The notes beneath the pieces are model-generated. The model was not told where the DNA came from. It saw only the letters and a list, made by a program, of their open reading frames with translations, and did not search any database. Of a stretch of DNA of 64,000 nucleotides, positions 50,640 through 62,914 are shown piece after piece; positions within the stretch are counted from its first letter, which is position 1; each line of letters opens with the position of its first letter. Source of the stretch: Acanthornis magna (taxonomy: Eukaryota > Chordata > Aves > Passeriformes > Acanthizidae); the NCBI GenBank assembly GCA_036785705.1, contig JAWUZG010000004.1, positions 11,149,501 to 11,213,500 on the forward strand, in the 5' to 3' direction. A program made the position numbers and the translations under genes.

Positions 50640-51980
50640 TTTAGCTTGTCTGCTAAAAAATGTTCATTTTCACAGACAAAAGTGAGCCCAGAGGAACAGA
50701 GGTAGGAGGGACAACTGCTGGGCTACACCCAGACCCACCATGGGATTCATCAGCCCAGCATAGCCCTGTCTATGAGGTCAGAGGAGTACAGGTGTACAGT
50801 GTCAAGTGGGAGCCCAAGTTAAAGGCTCAGAGGAAAAGACAGTCTTGTCCAGGCCTTTCCCAGGAGAACCTTAGGCCCATGGTTCAGATGTCACTGCTAT
50901 CCCATGAGTCAAAGGGAGTGTCTGTAAGATCATTTTACTGAATAAGAGTGAGTGACTACTTAGGGGATTTGCAACACCTTATGGGATGCAAGAGAAAAAC
51001 ATTTGGGATTACAGAGAAATTATTACAAAATGTTTAGAGGAGGAACCAAAGACAAGGAAAAGGATAGATGGATAGATCTGTGTGATTTGGGGAGGATCAT
51101 GAATGAGAAAACAAAAGGGTATGCGGATAAAAAGAGACACTTGCATGCTAGTAGTTTGATGGTCTGTATAGTTTTCAGCCATGCCTTGTTTGACTGTCTT
51201 GATCAGTTCAGCCTGTCTTACCATCCTGTTAAATTCCCTTCTAACTCTTTCCCACACAAGGAGATCTCTCTGCAATGTGCATGTGTTTGTGGGGGCCTGA
51301 GTTCCAGCAAATTGAATCATTCCAGGGGTCAGAGGTACCAAATAGGACAAGCGCAACAGTGACGGTGTGGCTGTGTTTGAAGATAAGCCAGATAAGCCAG
51401 AAGTGACCTGGGAGCCAGAAAAGTCTGTGTTTCTGACAGGGATAACACAGCAGAAGCTGGTTTTCAGAGCACCCAGGGAGTCCCAGAGAACTGCTGGAGG
51501 GATCATGTGGTCTGGGGGTTGAGTCAAATATCTGCCTGCATCTGTGTCTTTTTGTGTGTGTAATGGTCTGTACCAGCACCCGGATGTGACTGCAACCCTT
51601 GGGGGGTTGTATGTGGAGTTCCAGCTGGAGAGACTGGGATTCAAGGCTGGACTGGGTGAGCTCAGCTGCTGGAGGGCTCCACCAGGTACAAATATTCATG
51701 TGTATACATACACACATGCTGATAGAGAAACATAAGCAGAATGATGCTGTTGGTGCTGTTTGTGCCTGTGTGAGTGATGAATGTTTTCATCTGCGTTGAT
51801 CTGTGTGGCCAGCTGTGTGTATAATGTGGTGTATATCTGCACTCTATGTGTATGTGCCTGCTGGGAATATGTGCCCAGCCTCACTACTGATTGGACATGG
51901 AGGCACGGGGCTGCTGCAGTAACTTTGCCTCTATCAAGCTACCAGATTTGATAACTCCCTGATATAAGTTTTGCTCTGCA
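50640..51980. mobile_element. retroelement-like segment, probably LTR-derived
   Basis: About 1.3 kb clearly less A+T-rich than its surroundings, with G-rich and TG-rich parts on the + strand (51280-51860), including words such as CATTCCAGGGGTCAGAGGTA, GACGGTGTGGCTGTGTTTGA and CCAGCCTCACTACTGATTGG. This composition and word pattern resemble avian ERV LTRs as I recall them, but I could not set ends or a family. Frames of 211 codons (51009-51644) and 158 codons (51241-51717) are open on the minus strand. They overlap each other and lack recognisable domains, so I read them as by-products of a composition poor in stop codons. Confidence 0.4.
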
Positions 51981-54900
51981 CTCATGCAATCTGTAGGATA
52001 ATATTATATATAAATATCTGAAGTCCAAGGCAAATAATGGCATCATTGGGCAGATGCAAAAAACATCTGCCACCTAAAAAAAAACCCCCAAAACTCATGT
52101 TCTTTCAACTGGCATTGTAGATCTGTACACAGACCATTTTTGGTGATTAGAGGGAAGTCAGTGAGATGCATTTCATACTGAAAGGGATCAATTTTTTGAG
52201 TGGATTCAGCCTCCTGATATTTGTGAAATATTCTGCATACTTTCCAACTTTCTGATATATATGGGATTACTCGCTGAGTAAAGAATTAGTCACTGTGGCT
52301 AAAGTTGACAGAATTAGGCCCTGATTAATTTGGCTGAAATCATAGGAGGAGTCAGTCAGCATCAGAGCAAAAATAGACTGTGATTCTCTCCACAGTTCTT
52401 ATTGCAATGTCATGGTGCCAAACTGGCTGCCTCTCTTTAGGGTTTAAAAACTGTGTCTTTTCTTTAGTGATTTCTCCTTGTTTCTTGGACTGTTTGATTC
52501 CAAGCTGTTGTGCAGACTGCATAGTACAATGAACTGCAGTCCATGAATGGTGCCAAAAGGTGTCCTATATGACTCAAGATATAAACCTGTAATCCTGAAT
52601 CACAATAGCTACTGTGACTTTTTTTTAATCCAAGGGATTGCTCACAATCCTTTCTCAGTCCTGAAAAAATTATCAGAAGTATTATATATTTTAATGCAAT
52701 CTGCTGGACAATCTTTTAGCCGTTCAAATCCAGTGACTATTGAAGTATGCTTTGATGATAGCAGGATGTTATACAAAGCAACATGGAGTTTAGCTTGGAC
52801 TAATCATCTAAGTATCTATCCTGATTCTTGGAAGATTCGCAGCCTAAGGCAACTACCATGGCTGTCATATTGGTTAATTTATAAAACATTATTGTCCAGT
52901 ATTAAAGTTGTTCTTTCAATGTCTACAGTGTACATGTGCACAGATTATTAGTAAAACAGAAAACAAATGACTGCATTACAGATTAAATATAGAGGTAATG
53001 AATGTAACATCTGAAAAAGGAAGGTAAAAGAAAAGGAAGTGAACTTTATGTGTGTCCTACAAGCATTTTTCCATAATTATATTGCTATTTCCATTTCACC
53101 AAGCAGAATAAAAAGGGAGCTCTTGTTCTCCCCCTTCCCCAAGCATCCTAGACCGAACTTTGTCAATGTGTAATAGCAATGACTGTTGTGTCACCACTGT
53201 TTCTTCCACCTCATGCACCTGGCTTGTTGCTGCTAGATCTCACAGACTGAGATAGAAACCTTAAGATACATCTTCAGATCCTGTATATGGGAAGTGTTGG
53301 CAAAGCCATCACTACAGATATGACCCTTAGGACCAGTCAGACAATATTTTTCTTTCTTGCCAGAACAGTTTAATAACTTGAGATATAGGTTTTAGTAGGT
53401 GGTTTTTTTTCGTAATGTGTGTGACAGAGGATCAAAATAAAAAAACAATTTGTTGAATAAAAGATCTCTTATAGATTTTAAATCTATATCTGCTTTTGAT
53501 TGAGTCTGTGTAGCTATCTGTAGTCTAAGAAGATGAAAGGCTAATGATCTTGATATTTCTCTACACAGATTTTTGTTGCATCGTGTAACTCTCACATCCA
53601 TACAGTCCTTCTGTTTTATAAATCTTTATAATTTCTCAGACAAAGGTTGTGACTCAGAAGTGTTTGTACCATACTGAGTAAGAGAGATTTTCACAGTCAC
53701 TGTATATGGAAGCTTGAACAAAATGTCGCCTCTTTAAAGCACCCATTTCATCTGTACAATTTAGTTTAGCTTGTTAAAATGAATAATCTTCCAAGGACCT
53801 ATAGTTACGCTGGAAATTTTCATTTGCAAAGTTTAATCAGACTTCTTGGTTCTGTTCTTAGCATTTATAGCTTTAGCATTTGGTTGTCAGAGTCTTAAGC
53901 GACTGTAAAAACCCCACCAGAATGCAGATATTCAAGAAACTGCATTAAATTTTGAGTAAATTTCTGCTTCAAAAATTCAGGTAAGAAGAAAGGCTTTTTA
54001 AATTAATCTCTGCATAAAGCATATATATAATAGTTTTAAGCATGGCAACAATGTCATTCAGGGTCTGATCCAGTGAGACCAACTCAGACATATGAAAATT
54101 ATTAAAGTTTAAGTTCAAGGGCAGTGCAAAGCATTCTCAGAACACTACACTAATTTCACTTAATTCCTCTAGTTCTGTAAAGAGTGGCTATTTGAAAAAG
54201 TTAACTGGGTCTGTGTGGTTTTAATGAGATTTACTAAAAAGGTGAAGCAAAGAAATATAGCACTCAAATACATGAAAATAGCTGAAATTGCTCTTACTGC
54301 ACTAAGCTCATTAAATTAACTTGCTTGAATGCTGGCTATTAGAATTATCAGACCAGAGATTTAATAGGTCTAATGCATCTGTTTGGTGAAGTTCACACAT
54401 CTCCCTTCCCAAAGGTTATTGAGCAGGCACAGTGTATTTCTTTTTGGGTAGCTGTGGGGCTGGCATGTACACTGTTGCTGTAGTGCAGAGAAAGTGCTGT
54501 GTAAGTGCAAAGTCTGCTTAGAGCAAAGAAAGCAATTAAGGACAACCTGTGCAGAGGTAACCCTTGGAAAAACTCTGGTGGAGACCCGTTCCATGGTACC
54601 CAATAGAAAAAACACTCCAAATCAGGGTCTCAATTTAAATTTAGTGAGTTTTTAAATGGATTTAATGGTTTAGATCTCATATGTGTCACTTAGTCAAGTC
54701 TGTGCTACACTCTCCTTCCACAGTTAAGCTGATTATTTCATTTTAGACTATGATAAGGAGCCTGAATGAGCAGGTGAACTTCACACAGTGTTAAGATGAT
54801 AAAAAAAAAATTAATGTCTTTATTTTACAGCCCCAGTGATTCAGAAGACTCTCCTTCCTCCTGGTAGATAATATTAATTTGTTTCTCTACCTACAGAGCA

Positions 54901-57900
54901 TGAGCTTTGCCATGCAATTGTAGAGTGAATGTAGCTAGCCAGCAGCCTTACAAATTCAGAAAATCATTAATGCAACTAAAAAAGTAGAGCAATGTTAGAG
55001 CTTAGCATGATCTGAAAAGGCCGTTTCTGGAGACTCACAGGTTTATTGAGTTTCAGCCTCCTGAGTGCCAAACAGACAGAGGCAGCACAATGTGTCAGGG
55101 CTGTGTTCCATTTTGCAGCTACTTTGGGTGCTGTATCTTTGTCTGACATCTCCCTGACAGGCTTACTGTGTCTGTAAGAAGACCACCATTTTCTGGGGCA
55201 CTCACCCCTCCTTTTAACTTGTCAAAAAGTTAGAATGCTATTAGAAATTATTAATCATTTTGCCACTAAAAAGATGATATAGGACTCTACCTATTCATAG
55301 CATGAAAGAATAAAAAAGGGTTATAGAGAGAAAGGTCGGGAATAGCAGAAGGTAAAAGCAATATTAAACTTCTGCTTCATTTTTCTACTACATTCAGTCC
55401 AGTCAAGTTTATTTTCTGGGGAAGCATGATCAAGATCAGATGAAAAGGTGTTTAGTAGCAAACCAGTAAAAATGGCATGATCAGAAATCCTAGTATGGGT
55501 GTGTGTATGTATTTATTTATTTATTCTTCTTCTAGACACTGCCCAAGAAACCTCAGAAGGGTATATTTCCTTACTGACTGAGAAGGTGAATAAAACTAAA
55601 ACCAAAAAGGTTCCAGACATTCCATTTGTGCTGACCTTTTTAAGGAACAATTCCCACTTACCGTGTTTTAAGCACCAACTCTGAAGCTCTGGGACTAATT
55701 AGATGGTCCATATGTTCTGATTACAATAAACATTATGCACAACTTTTGCAAAGAACAAGGTCACTGTGATTACCTATGTGAAGTTTCATTCGGGAAGTCC
55801 ATTGTCTAGAGAAACTCATTGCTGCAAGCGAATAATTGTCTCCTCTTCTCTTTTTCTTCAAAAATACCACTTGAAGAGCAATATAAATATTTCATGGAAT
55901 GGTACTTATTAAGTCATAAATTTTCAATCATAATTCAAGAATATTTTAAAAGGAGAAATTTGTTCTGCATTGTCAGAGAATAACTACTTTAAAAAATAAA
56001 ACCAAAGACTCTATAAATGCATTTAATTTTATTTTTTTGCCTTCAAAAGTATTCTAAAGGTTAAAAAGCAATTAAAATTGTAAAATAAGCAGACTAACTG
56101 CTCATTTCATTTATTTTATCTTTCCTTCTCCTCCTTTGAATACTTTTTTCTTTAAATGGTAATTTCCAGATATTGCTACATTTCATTTGTACTTTCCCTT
56201 TCTCTAATATTGTCACTGTAAATATCCCCTTAAAGTACTTTTCAAGTATCTGCCAAATGTCACTATTTCTCTACACTGACAGAATGATGTTAATTAGCTT
56301 TCCTTTTTAAATGGTTTCAAAATTTAGCTTCCTTAATTAAGAATGTGATTTAGAGAAAGCAGAAATTGCAGAGAGGATGTTCCCATTTTCTATTTTTCTA
56401 GACCATGGTCCAAATGTTTCCTGAAAGAAATGCATATTACTGCAAACTGAACTTTCTTCTGATACTTAACATTTGTTATTAAAAGATATCACTCCCTGCT
56501 AAATCCTACTGTGGGACAATTTCTTCAAAAGTAATATGTGGATCTTTTCTTTCTTAGAAATACATTAGGAAAGAAGCCATCAACTGATACTTACCTTTAT
56601 TCAGCTGAGGGGTGGACATCGATGTGTAGAAAGGGTGACATAAAACAATATAGCAAAGATTGTATATTTATCTAAATTTGCATATATTGATACGAGACAG
56701 GTAAAACAGAGAATTCAACTAAGCTAAAAAAGTACATAGTTTAAAAAAATAACCAGGCCTTGCATCCAATTTTCTGTAATAGTGTCCAAGATAATACAAA
56801 TCTGTCTCCAACTTGGAGAGTGTGTTGGAGACAGCCAGTGTAAAGATGTCATACACTGAATAAAAATAAAAGTATTTTAAATTGGGAGAACAAAAGAACT
56901 GCAGTAAGTGATCAGCCAATCAGGTAAAGAAGGGAACAACTGTGGTTTCAGTCTCTGCTCTTTTGGTTATTTAAGTACGGATGTGTCAGTGAATAATGCA
57001 AATAAATAAAATTAAGTATGATCAAGGACCCTAACTCATGGGTCGCTTCTTTTCTTTCCAAAGCTTTAACTAATTGCCACAGAATTTCTATGATGTTATG
57101 TGCAAATCTTTTTAATTTTCCTTCCCATTTCTTTGATTTTCTCTCAAAATACATTCACTTATTTTCAAAGATATGTATTTTGCTCCCTAGATTTCTTTTT
57201 TCCCCCAAGTTCCTATTCCCTTTGGATTGCTACATTGTTGAGGGTTTTTTCACAGTTGTTTCATATGGTAATAAGACTTAACAAAATGAAAAATATGTGT
57301 TCATAAGATAAAAACTATTTTTTTGGTAGTTACCATATTGTAGGAAAGAAAGAAAATTTGTACAGATAAAGTCAGTTAAGTACTCATAATATGATGATAT
57401 AAGTGATTTTGATTTTATTTAGACAGAAGATCTCTGCTGAAGGTAGCTTTCAGACAATTCTACTGGTAAAAAAATAGGCAAAAACTGATGAAGTCATTAA
57501 ATTTTCAAAAATTACAAATTATCCTGTAAAGCTTCAGTGACTGCAAATTAGCCTTTGCTATAGCCCTCTGCTAACAATCTATAGATCATTTTATTATTCA
57601 TGAATTTTAGTAATTTCAGGACACCACAGGTCATCTTATGCTCATTTATTTGCTAAACACCTTGTGCTGGTGTGCCTGTGCTGAAAAATTGCTACTATTT
57701 ACTTCCCACAAGACACACAAGCAACAAAGTGGTGGATTTGGCCCCAGACATCCACTATGCCAGGCAGCATATATATCTTGCTGTCAGGGAAATAAATGAG
57801 CCCTTAAATTGGCTGCAAAGCTTTAAGAACTGAAATTTATATGTCTAGTTATCAAACAGAAAGTTCAGAACACCTGCCAATATGGAACATAATTGTGACA

Positions 57901-59795
57901 AACTGTTACATTTTACCTTTAACTTTTTGGCTTTAACAGCACAACTTCATTACACGGATCTCATCCTCCCTACCCTCCTTTCTCCCTTCGTCCAGATCAG
58001 TTCCCCTCCAGAAAAACACTCGCTATAGTTATCTATTTGTAAATGCTGAACAATGATACATTTGCTCAACTCTCATCTGTCGTAAAAAATATCAAACATA
58101 TTAAAACCACTAGAATTTCCTATGAGAGAAACGAAAAATACTCACAGATTACCACAAAAGGCTAGTGGTATTTAGGTATTTGATCTTTGCAACTTCCTTG
58201 GAAGGCTTTCCATAGAATATCTACAACCATGACAAAAAGCTCCTAGGTTCCTTGTTTTGTTTTGCTTTACCTTAAAAAATTCAAAATACCTCTGTCTTCT
58301 TTCATTGGCCAACTTCATTATCTTTTCCTCTGTATCCCAGTTTCAATGCAACTTTTTTTGTGCAACAAATCCAGCAATTGCTAAAGCCTTTACACTTTAT
58401 CTAAATGTTCCATAAAGGGGAAAAAAATCAATAAAAAATCCACTTGTCACTGAACCACCTTTAAACTGTGTACTATGTGTATTGTGAGTAACTAAATATT
58501 TTCCCTTTTGTGCATGCATATCTCTGTTTTTTGAACTACTAACAGTTACATGAAAGAAAGAACTATATTTAAAGAGAACATTTTTTTCTTTTTTAAAAAT
58601 CTATCAATGAAGAGAATGTTGAAGCTAAAATTCAATTCTACATTAAAAAAAATCAATACGGAGAGCTTAAAAATTCTTAAATCCCTTGACCAGATGAACC
58701 TTTCTGTTCAATAAAGGGAAAACAAACAGTCTTAGAGAGATAATTAAATATATGACACTTAATGTTCTTTATTATTTTGACCATGCTATTTAGCTTTTTC
58801 CAGCTCCTGTGCACTGTCTAGTCAGGAAATTTAATTGTGGATAAAACAGTTCATTATGGTAATTTGTCCCAATAGACAGGTTTTAAGTAAAAAATTGGTC
58901 AGAACACACTTTTTCCTCCTATCAACATGACAATGTCAGTGATTTGAAATTACTTGAAAGCATGGAGGTGGCACACATTCTTCAAAGACAGAAGGATGAG
59001 AACTTACTCGAAGGTAGACTTCATTTTCACCTTGTACAGCACAATGCTGCATACTAAATCTCTAATCCACACTGAGAAATTCTTCACATTTATTCCCAGG
59101 ATCCTACATTTAAGACATGAAATGGCCTTTTTTGTTCAGTTTCCATTCTTTGGCCAAGGAATATGACATGAAAGAATCATAAAGAAAAGGAACCTCTTAC
59201 TCTCTTTCAGGTGCTATTTAGGTATATTAAGACAAATAGCAATGGTTGAGTTATTCAGAAGCTTAGTTAAGCCACACTTGTAGAGGTGCTTTTTTAATAG
59301 GGTATGTAAACAGTTGTCATTCTAGAAAAGCCATATTAGTGGGTAAAATAATGGTGTACATAGAAATTACTTTCAGTTTGATGTTTTTATCAATTGATTT
59401 AAGTTATTTTAAAAGAAACATTTCACCAATTTTTGGTTAATGTTTTATCATGAAATCTCATACATAAGTAATATAGTTAACAAATTAATAATTTCTGTTC
59501 TGTTTTAAAACATGGGTTGTATTGTTGTATCAGAACAGATTGATGTTTTTACTAGGCATTATCACAATCTAAAATACCATGTTGTTACACTGAAAGTGTA
59601 TTTTCGTCCAACAGACACTTATTTAACTAGTAATTTTACAAAATAATACAGGATATTGTGACTCTTGATGATAATGTCCAAATTCAAAGAAACAACAGTA
59701 AGAAGAGAAGATGTCTACCTAAATTCTACCTAGGAAACTTGGATGCTTAAATTGCACCAAAAATCTTAAGTAACTAGTTAGAAAAATTACTCCTC
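51981..59795. other. A+T-rich DNA, no gene recognised
   Basis: About 7.8 kb without a recognisable repeat or gene. The only notable frame is 134 codons on the + strand at 52547-52951. It has ordinary amino-acid composition, no domain I know, no low-complexity explanation and no convincing splice or promoter context. Less A+T-rich patches at 54370-54620 and 55010-55210 are unexplained. Confidence 0.5.
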
Positions 59796-59877
59796 AGTAC
59801 CACCTGAAACTCACATGTGACAATCATGTCATAATCATATAACATAATCATATTACATGTGAGTTTCAGATGGTACT
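59796..59877. repeat. inverted repeat, 23-bp arms, hairpin-forming
   Basis: The left arm (59796-59818, starting AGTACCACC and ending CTCACATGT) and the right arm (59855-59877, starting ACATGTGAG and ending TGGTACT) are reverse complements at 22 of 23 positions. The 36-base A+T-rich loop contains repeated ATAATCATAT words. Pairing weakens just outside the arms. It could be a tiny non-autonomous DNA element, a cruciform formed by local rearrangement, or a hairpin precursor if transcribed; none of these is proven. Confidence 0.95.
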
Positions 59878-60477
59878 GGAGGGAAAGTGCATAACGGACA
59901 CATCTTTCTGTGATAAAACTAGATGTAACTAAACTGTAAGTTGAAATGTTAATGTTCCAGGTCACGCTTTTGAGTGGAAGTATCAGGCAGTTATCTAAAT
60001 CCTTCCTGAAGTTCTTTGTTATTCAGATATTGCTCAAAAATATCCAAAATACGCCCAGTTTCAGATGAATCTGAGAAGTTATGCATTGTGAAATTTTGGC
60101 TAACATCTTCAGGGTTCTTTCAATAGTGAATAAAGCCGGACATTGTTTTATAATAAACTAAGTTTCCCAAGGAATAGGACTTCTGATTCCTAGAATTTTC
60201 CCAGCTTGTTTAGAATAATCATGACTCCTAAATTCTAAGAAGTACCCCAAGTACCTAAGTCCTACCCTAAGTAGTTTCACCCTGTCAAACTGCACCATTT
60301 AATTCCAAGACTGTGAAAGGAAGTAAGCTTTCCTCTCGATAAGGGTTTTTCTTGGAATTTCTGACTCTATTCCTAGATTTTATCTGGTGCAATATGAAAC
60401 AAAATTGTACCACTTAGAGTTATGATACCTAATACCAGCAGGTTGTGTCTTACAGCTGAAGACCACAAACTACTTAT
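59878..60477. other. A+T-rich DNA, nothing recognised
   Basis: No gene, RNA or repeat family recognised between the inverted repeat and the CR1 tail. Confidence 0.55.
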
Positions 60478-60630
60478 TACCATCCCTGGAGGTATTTAAA
60501 AGGTGAACAGATGTAGTTCCTAGGGATTTGGTTTAGTTGTGGACTTGGAAGTGCTAGGTTAGTGGTTAGACTTGATGATCTTCAAAGATGTTTTCTACCC
60601 TGAAGTTTTCTATGTATCTGTGATTAGATA
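60478..60630 (+). mobile_element. CR1 LINE, 3' terminal fragment
   Basis: Short 5'-truncated copy. The words ACCATCCCTGGAGGTATTTA with AAAGG, GGTTTAGTTGTGGACTTGG, AGTGCTAGGTTAGTGGTTAG, ACTTGATGATCTTCAAAGAT, TTTTCTACCC and a decayed tail (TTCTATGTATCTGTGAT) follow the same 3' end subfamily as the inner CR1 at 62.3-62.9 kb. Confidence 0.92.
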
Positions 60631-61853
60631 GATCTGTGCTGAGATTGTGTAGTTAATTTTGTCAGTGGTGGTTTAAGTCTTATATCTGAAGAGATTCCAC
60701 AGGACATGTAATTCCTATTACAGTTACAGACCAACAATATATGTAAAACTAGTCTGAAAAGATATAACTAGTCTTGAAATAAAACAAAAAATATTTTGGA
60801 AAGTACTGTCAGAAACCAATAGAGAATCTCAGACTTGTCTGATGTAAAACAAAGTAGGACCCTCTTCAACGTTATACTGCAGAGAAGAAAACAATGATCA
60901 AATTTAAAAATTCCCAATAAAAACCTCCTAGGCATTATAATTTGTTCCTTAAATTTGTCAGATCAACAGATGATTCAAAATTTCTTAAAGAAATGGTTAT
61001 TAAAAAAAAAAAATCACAAAATCACATCTCTGTATAGTATCACCATAGGAGATGATGAGTTTTGTGGGAACATCTGACACAGAAATACCCACCTTTCTCA
61101 ATTATTCACTCTGTGTATTAGTTTTCCAGTGGGGGAAGAAAGGAAAGGAAAATTTATGTCTATCAGTTTGGGATGAATTAAGGGGTTTTTTGAGTCACCA
61201 AATCGCCATGATTGCAAGTGTGAATTTATAAATACTTGTACAAATAAACACATTCATATCTATTGGATTGGCAGCTACAAGGATATTTGCATATGCCTTT
61301 GTATGATTCATGTAATTTATTCTTTCCATTGTGTCTAACTATGTGTCTGACTAACTACAACTTTTATGTAGCACAAATTTTTGTACAAACTCTTATAAAC
61401 ATTCTCTTGTTTTTTCTTCCTCTTTATTCCCTGGCTACATATTACTCAGGTAGGTAAAGAAAAGAATGGTTCTTACAAAATATGGTCTTTTTTGTCCTGG
61501 TGAGAGTGATGTAAATGAAATCTGTGGTATGTCAGCACATCTAGTTAATTAGTGATATGAATCATGATTTTTTGTTTGTTGTTTGTTTATTTCATGCTCT
61601 GTTAACATAAAGCAGAAACACCAGAAATTAACAGTCCTGCTGTGTCAAAGAAGCAAATTTGAACTGTGAATGCCTTAATCCCACAAGAAATAGCAGGGCC
61701 TCAAACTTTAAGTGAAACAGGCGTCATACTGCCTAATTCCAAAAAACCCCCATTTAATCGTATTGGCTTTGGTGGATGCATAGCACTGATGATGAATAGT
61801 TCTGAAAAAAACCCAACCACATTTCACTAAATATTATACAAAAATGCTTTCAT
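60631..61853. other. A+T-rich DNA, nothing recognised
   Basis: No gene, RNA or repeat family recognised. There is an A13 run near 60999-61011. Confidence 0.55.
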
Positions 61854-61930
61854 ATAAATATATACATATATATACACACACACATAGAGATATATATATG
61901 TATGTATGTATGTACGTATGTAATGTATAG
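61854..61930. repeat. compound TA/CA/TATG microsatellite
   Basis: ATATATACATATATATA, then a CA run, AGAGATATATATA and TATGTATG units with one TACG interruption. The Tyr/Ile-rich minus-strand frame ending here (61834-62100) partly translates this repeat. Confidence 0.93.
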
Positions 61931-62195
61931 ATGAGTAATAACAGTGCATATATAGGTTCACGAAACTGAGGGAAGTACATGCTCCCACTATAATCAACTG
62001 TCACTAAAATAAAACGGATTACTCTCATTAAGATTTTTAGCAATAGAAAATTGTTATCTGTGGTTTTAATTATATCTATATTATCCATTCTATGACACAA
62101 GTTTAGAATTAATGTGAAGGTTTTGCATAACTTTACCTACACAAATAGCTGTTACAATAGACTGGATTGCCTGGTATACACAAAACCTAACACGG
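61931..62195. other. A+T-rich DNA, nothing recognised
   Basis: Nothing recognised. The last 50 bases may belong to the following CR1 but are too diverged to say. Confidence 0.5.
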
Positions 62196-62297
62196 AGACC
62201 TAGCGAGGGCCCAGGAGGTGCTGATCAGTGACACACAGTCTAGTTGGAGGCCAGTAAATAGAGTTGTACCCAAGGTGTCAATACTGATTCTCTTTAA
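62196..62297 (+). pseudogene. outer CR1, left part (reverse-transcriptase region)
   Basis: This matches the CR1 reverse-transcriptase segment around the VPQGSxLG motif. The DNA reads GTGCTGATCAGTGACACACA, GTCTAGTTGGAGGCCAGT, then a decayed GTACCCAAGGTGTCAATACTG where intact elements encode that motif, and stops after TTCTCTTTAA, the codons just before IFINDL. The element resumes at 62915 with exactly those codons, so this and the right part are one element split by the inner CR1. The copy is 5'-truncated at about 62196. Confidence 0.85.
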
Positions 62298-62914
62298 AGT
62301 GCCAATGGCATCCTGGCCTCTGTCAGCAATAGTGTGGCCAGCAGAACAAACTCAGTGACCACCCCCCTGTACTTGGCACTGGAGAGGCTGCACCTCAAGG
62401 CCTGTGTTGTTTTGGGTCACTCGCAAAAAGCAGGACATTGAAGTGGTGGAACTTGTCCAGAGAAGGGCAATGAAGTCAGTGAAGGGTCTGGAGCACAGGT
62501 CTGATGAGGGGTGGCTGAGGGAGCTGGGGTTGTTTAATCTGGAGAAAAGGATATTTAGGGCTAATGTTCTTGCTTTCTGCATCTATCAGAAAGGAGGTTG
62601 TGGTGAGTATCTTCTCCCAGATAACAAGTGTCAGAACAAGATGAAATGGACTCAGGTTGCACCTGGGAAGGTTTATATTGTATATTAGGAAAAATTTTTT
62701 CATTTGAATGATGGTCAGGCATTAAACAGGCTGTCTGGGGAAGTGGTGGAATCACCATCCCTGAAAGTGTTCAAAAAACTTGTGGATGTGGCATTTGGGA
62801 ACACAGTTTAGTGGAAGACTTGGCAGTATTAGGTTTATGGACTCCATTGACTCCATTTATACACTCCTTGACTGTAGAAGACTTTTCCAAACTTAATGAT
62901 TCTATGATTTTATG
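62298..62914 (+). mobile_element. inner CR1, 5'-truncated with 3' tail
   Basis: The copy starts within ORF2 (GTGCCAATGGCATCCTGGCC, encoding an ANGIL-like word) and runs through AATAGTGTGGCCAGCAG, CACCTCAAGGCCTGTGTTGT, GACATTGAAGTGGTGGAACT with TGTCCAGAGAAGGGCAATG, CTGAGGGAGCTGGGGTTGTT, AAAGGAGGTTGTGGTGAGTA, TTAGGAAAAATTTTTTCATT, CTGTCTGGGGAAGTGGTGGA, ATCACCATCCCTGAAAGTGT, and the end TAATGATTCTATGATTTTATG. It thus has a complete 3' end and tail, as expected of a target-primed insertion. It lies in the same orientation as the element it interrupts. Frames of up to 94 codons on either strand are remnants. Confidence 0.93.

Noticed and set aside
52715..52735. GTTCAAATCC resembling a tRNA T-loop
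   Set aside because: No matching acceptor stem, A box or anticodon arm in the surrounding 80 bases.
11681..61930. Search for CRISPR arrays, operons, Shine-Dalgarno sites or phage-like modules
   Set aside because: The regularly repeated sequences are eukaryotic microsatellites, and nothing in the window resembles prokaryotic gene organisation.
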